Made by a program: the position numbers and the translations under genes. This document shows, in pieces, positions 58,294 through 64,000 of a stretch of DNA of 64,000 nucleotides; the first letter of the stretch is position 1, and every line of letters starts with the position of its first letter. The notes beneath the pieces were generated by a model. It had not been told where the DNA came from and did not search any database. It saw nothing but the letters and a program-made list of their open reading frames with translations. This DNA comes from JAXMDC01 sp046349035 (GTDB lineage Bacteria > Pseudomonadota > Alphaproteobacteria > Rhizobiales > Kaistiaceae). Location: NCBI GenBank assembly GCA_046349035.1, contig JAXMDC010000003.1, forward strand, positions 1 to 64,000, in the 5' to 3' direction.

Positions 58294-60282
58294 CTACTGC
58301 GCGAGCACCCGGGCGACGCGGAAGCCGACATTGGCGTAGCGGACGGTCGGCGCCGTGCCGTCGCGGTCGGCCGAGCGGAGGGCCTTCTGCAGGCTGTACC
58401 AGGAGCCGCCGCGCAGGACGCGGGTCTGGCATGTGCCGGTGCCCTGCCAGGCTACGGCCTCGCGGGCGGCGCCGAGATAGGAGTTGCGGTAGCAGTCCTC
58501 GGTCCACTCGGCGACGTTGCCGGACATGTCGTAGAGGCCGAACTCGTTCGGCGAGTACGAGCCGACCGGCGCGGTGAAGGTGTAGCCGTCGCGGCAGCCG
58601 ACCGCGACCCAGGCGGCGAACTGCGCCTTGCCGGTCTGGTCGGCGCCGTTGGCAAAGCCGCAGATGCGCGAGACGTCCTGGCCGAACCAATAGGGCGTCG
58701 TGGTGCCGGCGCGGGCGGCGTATTCCCACTCCGATTCGCTGAGCAGGCGATAGGTCTTGCCGGTCTTGCGGGTCAGCCAGGCGGCGTAGGCGCGCGCGTC
58801 CTCGTAAGAGATGCAGACGGCCGGGTGGTTGTCCTCCTGGCGGTAGCCGGGATCGCGGAAGGACTTGTTGATCGCCTCGGCGAAGGCGTTGCCGGCGGCG
58901 CCGAGCACGCGGCAGGTCGGGGCGACGCGGTAATTGGTTTCGGCGACGAAGGCGGCGTATTGGGCGCGCGTCACCTCGTAGCGGCCGACGGCGATCGGGG
59001 TCGCCACCGCCACAGGGTGGGCCGGGCCCTCGTCCTCGGCGCGGGCGGCTTCGTTCGCCGGCGAGCCCATGGTGAAGGTGCCGACCGGCAGCACCACCAT
59101 CTCCGGGCAGGTCGGCGCGCAGTCGGTGAAGATCTCCTTCGGGCGGAGGCAGCGGTCGCCGCCGGGGACCGCCGCCGCCGCGCCGACCGCCGCCACCACG
59201 CCGCCGGGGCAGCCGGCGACCGGCGGGGCGACCGGCCGCGTGCCGTTCGGCAGCGGCTGCGTCGGCGGCGTCAGCAGCGCCACCTTCTGGCGCGCCTCGC
59301 GGGCGAGCTGGACGTAGAAGCTGTTGGCGTCCTGGTAGCGGTTGAGGAAGATGTCCCAGGCGGCGGTGGTGCCGACCCGCTCGGCGGCCTGGTAGTCGAC
59401 GGCGATCTGCTCGACCGAGACGCCGCCCGGCCCGAGGCCGGGCGAAGGAATGCCGCCGGTGACGGCGATGGCGCCCGGCGCGGCGACGGCGGCGACCTGC
59501 ACCCCCGGTCCGCCCTGGAAGTAGAAGTCGCCGTTGATCGAGCCGAGCTCCCACGGCACCTGCTTGTTAGAGGTCTGCTCAAGGACGGCGCGGCGCGTCT
59601 CCTTGAAGGTGTCCTCGATGCGGAGGCCGGGCTTGACCATCGCCTGGGCCAGTGCCGAGGCGTAGGGGCTGTTGTCGCCGGTGCCGTCCTGCGCGACATC
59701 GCCGGGCGCCGTCGAATAGGCGATGTAGGTGCCGCGCGGTGCGTCGACCATGGCAAGGCCGCGCGTCGCCGAGCGGAAGGAGCGGGCGTAGGGGTTGTTG
59801 CGGCAGGCGTCGAGGATGACGATGTTGATCTTGGCCGAGGAGCCCTGCATCACGCCGAGAAAGGCGTTGACGTCGAGGGCCTGGACATCGAGGTCGAACT
59901 CGTCGTTCAGCGCCGCGTCGACCGGGATCAGGTAGTTCTTGCCGGCCGCCTGGATGCCGTGGCCGGCATAATAGAAGAGGCTGGTGTCGACGCCGTCGCG
60001 GAGCTTCCTGCCGAAATCGGCGATCGCCTGCTTCATCGTCCGCTGATCGGCGTCGATGACCTTGGTCACCTCAAAGCCGGTGGCGGTGAGCGAACGGGCG
60101 ATCAGATCGGCGTCGTTCTTGGGATTGGCGAGCAGGCCGACGGTCTTATAGGCGCTGTTGCCGATGACGAGAGCGATCCGCTTCTCGGCGTAGGCCGCCG
60201 GCGCCAGCGCCACGGCCGCGGCAAATGCAACAATGACAAGCCCGAGCAAGGCCGCAGCCGCGTTCCCGAAACGACGCAACAT
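58294..60282 (-). CDS. Exported caspase-like (C14) protein with FGE-like domain, copy 1
   Basis: The 662-residue protein has a signal peptide (ALLGLVIVAFAAAVALAPAAYA), a caspase domain with catalytic His108 (FYYAGHGIQ) and Cys160 (VILDACRNNP), a Pro/Gly-rich linker, and a C-terminal formylglycine-generating-enzyme-like domain (PEMVVLPVGTFTMGSPANE, GRYEVTRAQYAAFV, LRGGSWYSLQKALRSADRD). The FGE fold lacks the catalytic cysteines that follow GGSW in true FGE, so it is probably a binding domain. The second copy is directly upstream (60558), same strand. ATG 60282 has AAGGGTGG upstream; GTG 60291 is an alternative. Confidence 0.9.
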   Translation of the reverse strand: MLRRFGNAAAALLGLVIVAFAAAVALAPAAYAEKRIALVIGNSAYKTVGLLANPKNDADLIARSLTATGFEVTKVIDADQRTMKQAIADFGRKLRDGVDTSLFYYAGHGIQAAGKNYLIPVDAALNDEFDLDVQALDVNAFLGVMQGSSAKINIVILDACRNNPYARSFRSATRGLAMVDAPRGTYIAYSTAPGDVAQDGTGDNSPYASALAQAMVKPGLRIEDTFKETRRAVLEQTSNKQVPWELGSINGDFYFQGGPGVQVAAVAAPGAIAVTGGIPSPGLGPGGVSVEQIAVDYQAAERVGTTAAWDIFLNRYQDANSFYVQLAREARQKVALLTPPTQPLPNGTRPVAPPVAGCPGGVVAAVGAAAAVPGGDRCLRPKEIFTDCAPTCPEMVVLPVGTFTMGSPANEAARAEDEGPAHPVAVATPIAVGRYEVTRAQYAAFVAETNYRVAPTCRVLGAAGNAFAEAINKSFRDPGYRQEDNHPAVCISYEDARAYAAWLTRKTGKTYRLLSESEWEYAARAGTTTPYWFGQDVSRICGFANGADQTGKAQFAAWVAVGCRDGYTFTAPVGSYSPNEFGLYDMSGNVAEWTEDCYRNSYLGAAREAVAWQGTGTCQTRVLRGGSWYSLQKALRSADRDGTAPTVRYANVGFRVARVLAQ

Positions 60283-60366
60283 CGCAACCACCCTTCAGTC
60301 CCCGAAGGCGCGCAGTCTTTCCCGGCGGCCCCTCGCGGTCAACTGGCGACAGATGCGCCGGAGGGG

Positions 60367-60384
60367 CTGAACCGGCGCTGAACG
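60367..60384 (-). promoter_or_regulatory. GTTCAG-N5-GTTCAG direct repeat upstream of caspase copy 1
   Basis: The plus strand reads CTGAACCGGCGCTGAACG; on the minus strand two GTTCAG half-sites have an 11-bp period, as for OmpR/PhoB-type regulators. TTGACC (60342-60337) and AAGACT (60319-60314), 17 bp apart, form a possible promoter just downstream. The identical 18 bases occur at 62538-62555. Confidence 0.5.
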
Positions 60385-60402
60385 CCAAGAAGGTTAAGGC
60401 GC

Positions 60403-60545
60403 GGGGGGGGGAGCATGATCCGCCCCCGTTTTGCGCCCGAAGCGTCACGCCTTCACCGCTCACACCGGCGAAAAGCCGGTGCCCAGCGCAAGACTCCTTG
60501 GCGGTATCGGCCTTCAGCCTGGACCCCGGCTTTGGCCGCGGAGAG
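60403..60545. repeat. Repeat-rich intergenic region between the caspase genes
   Basis: It contains part of the first repeat family (GATCCGCCCCCGTTTTGCGC near 60418), the second-family hairpin CACCGGC-GAAAA-GCCGGTG (60463-60481) with GCGCAAGACTC (60486-60496), and a further palindromic segment around CTGGACCCCGGCTTTGGCC (60518-60536). No open frame of interest. Confidence 0.6.
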
Positions 60546-60557
60546 CGGTTGTGGCGG

Positions 60558-62492
60558 CTAAGGCGCCAGCGCCCTGGCGACGCGGAAGCCGACGGCGGAG
60601 TCGCGGGTGCCGGCGGCGAGGTAGTCGCGGCTCGCCGAGCGGAGGATGCGGCTGGCGGCGCTGAGGGTCTGGCCGCCGAGGTACCAGGAGCCGCCGCGCA
60701 GCACGCGGTAGCGGCAGTCGCCGCGGGTGACCGGCTGGCCGTCGGCCGGGGCGCCGGCATAGGTGTCGCGGTAGCAGTCGGCGACCCATTCGGCGGCGTT
60801 GCCGATCATGTCGTGGAGGCCGAACGGGTTGGCGCGCAGACTCCCCGCCGGGGCGGTGTAGACCGCGCCGTCGCGGCAGTCGGCGGTCGCCGACCACCAG
60901 GCGGGGAACTGCTCCTCGGCGCTGCGGTCGGGGCCGTTGGCGAAGGCGCAGGCATCGCCGGCCGCCTCGCCGAACCAGTAGGGCGTCGCGGTGCCGGCGC
61001 GGGTGGCGTATTCGAACTCGGCTTCGCTGAGCAGGCGATAGGGCTGGCCGGTCTTCTGCGCGAGCCAGGCGACATAGGCGCTGGCGTCGTCGAAGTTGAC
61101 GCAGACGACGGGGTGGCTGTCGTCCTGCGCGAAGCCGGGGTCGCGGAAATTGCGCGGGGCGTTCTCGAACGGGTTGCGCTCGAGGATGCCGCCGGCAATC
61201 GCCCCGGCAAGGTGGACGCGGCAGGCGTTGCCGGCGCGGTAGCCGGTCTCGCCGACGAAGGCCTCGAACTCGCCGCGCGTCACCTCGAGCTTGCCGACGG
61301 CGAAGGCGGGCAGCGTCACCCGGCGGACCGGGGCCTCGTCCTCGCCGCGGCCGGCTTCGCCGGCGGCGGAACCCATGGCGAAGCTGCCGGCGGGGATCGC
61401 CACCATCTCCGGGCAGAGCGCGGCGCAGTCGCGGAACACCTCGCCGGGCTTGCGGCACGGCGCGGCGACGGCGGGGTCGTTGCCGGCGGCGGCGAGGCGG
61501 CGCTCGCCGCAACCGCCCTCCCCGCCCGGCGCGCGGCGGAGTTCGCCGAGGCGGATGCCGGCGAGCGCGGCGTAATCGGTACCGGGGAAGCGGGCGGCGA
61601 AGGACTCCAGCGCCTCGATGCTGGTCGAGGAGCGGAGCGTATCCCAGAGCTGGCGGGCCTCGGCGAGGCGGGGGTCGCGGAGCACCGCGGCGACCTCGGG
61701 CGGCGGCGGGCCGGCCTCGGCGCCGGGCGGCTTGAAGAAGAAGTCGCGGGCGGGCAGCGAACCGTAGGTGAAGGGCTCCTGCTGGCGGCGCGTCGCCTCC
61801 ATCACGTCGTCGCGCACGAAGCGGAAGAGCTTGCCGATCTCGAGGCCCGGCTCGGCGAGACGGCGGGCCAGCGCCTCGGCGAAGGGGCTGTTGGCGCCGG
61901 CGCCGTCGATGGCAATCGTCCCGGCCTTGGCGGAATAGGCAACCAGCGTCGCCTCGGCGGGCTCGATCGCTGCCAGGCCGCGGCTCGCAGAGCGGGCGCC
62001 GTTCGGCCGCGCGGCGAGGAAGGGGTTGGTGCGGCAGGCGTCGAGGACGACCATGCGAAGCGTGCGCGCGCCTTCGACGGCGGCAAGCACGCGGTCGAGC
62101 GCCACCGCCTCGTCGGGCACGTCGCGATCGCTCGACAGGCGGGCATCGACCGGCACCAGGTAGTTGACGCCGCCGACCTCCATGCCGTGGCCGGCATAGT
62201 AGACGAGCGCCCAGTCGGCGGTGTCGGCCTCGGCGCGGAAGGTGCGGAGGGCGGCGGCGAAGGCCTCGCGGCCGAGGCTCTCGGCAAGCGTTACGGTGAA
62301 GCCGTCGGCTTCCAACGCCTTGCCGATCAGACGGGCGTCGGCGACCGGATTGGCGAGCGCGGCGACGTTCTTATAGGCGCTGTTGCCGACGACGAGGGCG
62401 ACACGCTTTTCGGCATGCGCGGCGCCGGCCGCTCCGAAGAGCGCCGCAAGGGTGAAGAATAAAGCGCCGAGGGCGCGCGCCAAGTTCGCCAT
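60558..62492 (-). CDS. Exported caspase-like (C14) protein with FGE-like domain, copy 2
   Basis: The 644-residue paralogue has a signal peptide (LGALFFTLAALFGAAGAAHA), caspase residues His102 (VYYAGHGME) and Cys153 (VVLDACRTNP), and an FGE-like domain (PEMVAIPAGSFAMGSAAGE, LRGGSWYLGGQTLSAASRI) that also lacks FGE cysteines. ATG 62492 has GGGAGG upstream; in-frame ATGs at 62528 and 62510 would place the signal peptide too far in. Gene order and the shared upstream repeat suggest duplication of gene plus promoter. Confidence 0.9.
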   Translation of the reverse strand: MANLARALGALFFTLAALFGAAGAAHAEKRVALVVGNSAYKNVAALANPVADARLIGKALEADGFTVTLAESLGREAFAAALRTFRAEADTADWALVYYAGHGMEVGGVNYLVPVDARLSSDRDVPDEAVALDRVLAAVEGARTLRMVVLDACRTNPFLAARPNGARSASRGLAAIEPAEATLVAYSAKAGTIAIDGAGANSPFAEALARRLAEPGLEIGKLFRFVRDDVMEATRRQQEPFTYGSLPARDFFFKPPGAEAGPPPPEVAAVLRDPRLAEARQLWDTLRSSTSIEALESFAARFPGTDYAALAGIRLGELRRAPGGEGGCGERRLAAAGNDPAVAAPCRKPGEVFRDCAALCPEMVAIPAGSFAMGSAAGEAGRGEDEAPVRRVTLPAFAVGKLEVTRGEFEAFVGETGYRAGNACRVHLAGAIAGGILERNPFENAPRNFRDPGFAQDDSHPVVCVNFDDASAYVAWLAQKTGQPYRLLSEAEFEYATRAGTATPYWFGEAAGDACAFANGPDRSAEEQFPAWWSATADCRDGAVYTAPAGSLRANPFGLHDMIGNAAEWVADCYRDTYAGAPADGQPVTRGDCRYRVLRGGSWYLGGQTLSAASRILRSASRDYLAAGTRDSAVGFRVARALAP

Positions 62493-62537
62493 ACCGCCTC
62501 CCGTGACGGCCATTCCCGGCAATGTCATGGCAGCGAC

Positions 62538-62555
62538 CTGAACCGGCGCTGAACG
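62538..62555 (-). promoter_or_regulatory. GTTCAG-N5-GTTCAG direct repeat upstream of caspase copy 2
   Basis: CTGAACCGGCGCTGAACG on the plus strand is identical to 60367-60384 and lies 46 bases upstream of ATG 62492. Confidence 0.5.
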
Positions 62556-62575
62556 GGGGGGCGTGGGAGGGTGGC

Positions 62576-62613
62576 GGGGGTCCGCCCCCGTTCACGGGGG
62601 CGGGGGAGGATCC
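62576..62613. repeat. Left-end type repeat hairpin
   Basis: CCGCCCCCG-TTCA-CGGGGGCGG is a perfect 9-bp stem followed by GGGGAGGATCC, as in the left arm of the element at 48127. It lies between caspase copy 2 and the divergent response regulator gene. Confidence 0.7.
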
Positions 62614-62716
62614 AGGGGGCCCCGCGGGAAGTGTTTGTTTACCCTGTTCGGTCAAGATTCCGGCCGACGCCCGGCAGGATGCCGCGGCGCGTAGCGAGCC
62701 CCCAAGCGGAGCCACG

Positions 62717-64000
<1,284 letters not shown>

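Overview
The window is a 64-kb piece of a high-GC (about 70%) alphaproteobacterial chromosome. Diagnostic features are the split B/B' ATP synthase stalk genes, a CcrM-type GANTC methyltransferase preceded by a CtrA-like box, a GTTC-N7-GTTC LexA box, a tandem glycine riboswitch before gcvT, and the ispH-thrB-rnhA and rsmD-rluB-tadA neighbourhoods. A stalked, budding or rhizobial-type lineage (Hyphomicrobiales or similar) fits best, but the sequence alone does not fix the order. Almost everything is coding, and many long antisense frames are open only because of the GC content.

Layout. 1-9.7 kb: the glyQ/glyS cluster (DUF2007, trmN6-like, sppA, small membrane protein, glyQ, glyS; all minus), broken up by two toxin-antitoxin modules on the plus strand and a TPR gene, with ispB divergent. 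9.8-16.9 kb: TPR protein, ispE, moaB, an orphan binding protein, an SOS-boxed radical SAM protein, a DUF5655-like protein and rnhB. 17-20 kb: ATP synthase F0 operon atpI-B-E-F'-F (minus). 20-27 kb: DUF721, dsbA-like, smc, mutY, HD-GYP. 27-32.5 kb: Phd/VapC, ccrM, TPR, VWA-repeat protein and an unknown. 32.5-39 kb: gcvT-gcvH-osmC-gcvPA-gcvPB under a tandem glycine riboswitch, and a lipoprotein. 39-48 kb: thrC, M16 protease, GNAT, a 7TM/PAS/GGDEF/EAL protein, ispH, thrB, rnhA. 48-57.9 kb: an M16 protease pair, rsmD, rluB, tadA, lipoprotein, ribF, HAD phosphatase, TipF-like EAL protein. 58-64 kb: two exported caspase/FGE-like proteins in tandem and the start of a sigma-54 response regulator.

Threads linking the genes. 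Cell-cycle and c-di-GMP functions recur (CcrM, TipF-like, HD-GYP, a large EAL protein, SMC). Glycine and threonine metabolism are represented by glyQS, gcv, thrB and thrC. Palindromic repeat elements lie between many genes. One repeat is read in frame inside glyS, and one pair brackets a DUF559 gene remnant.

Most unusual items: the repeat inside glyS; the 48-bp tandem repeats that give the methyltransferase a new N-terminus; two antitoxin genes that appear to be leaderless; the LexA box before the radical SAM gene; and the duplicated caspase/FGE-like proteins, each lacking FGE catalytic cysteines and each preceded by the same 11-bp-spaced direct repeat. The left end of the window is a G25/C6 homopolymer and is probably an assembly edge.
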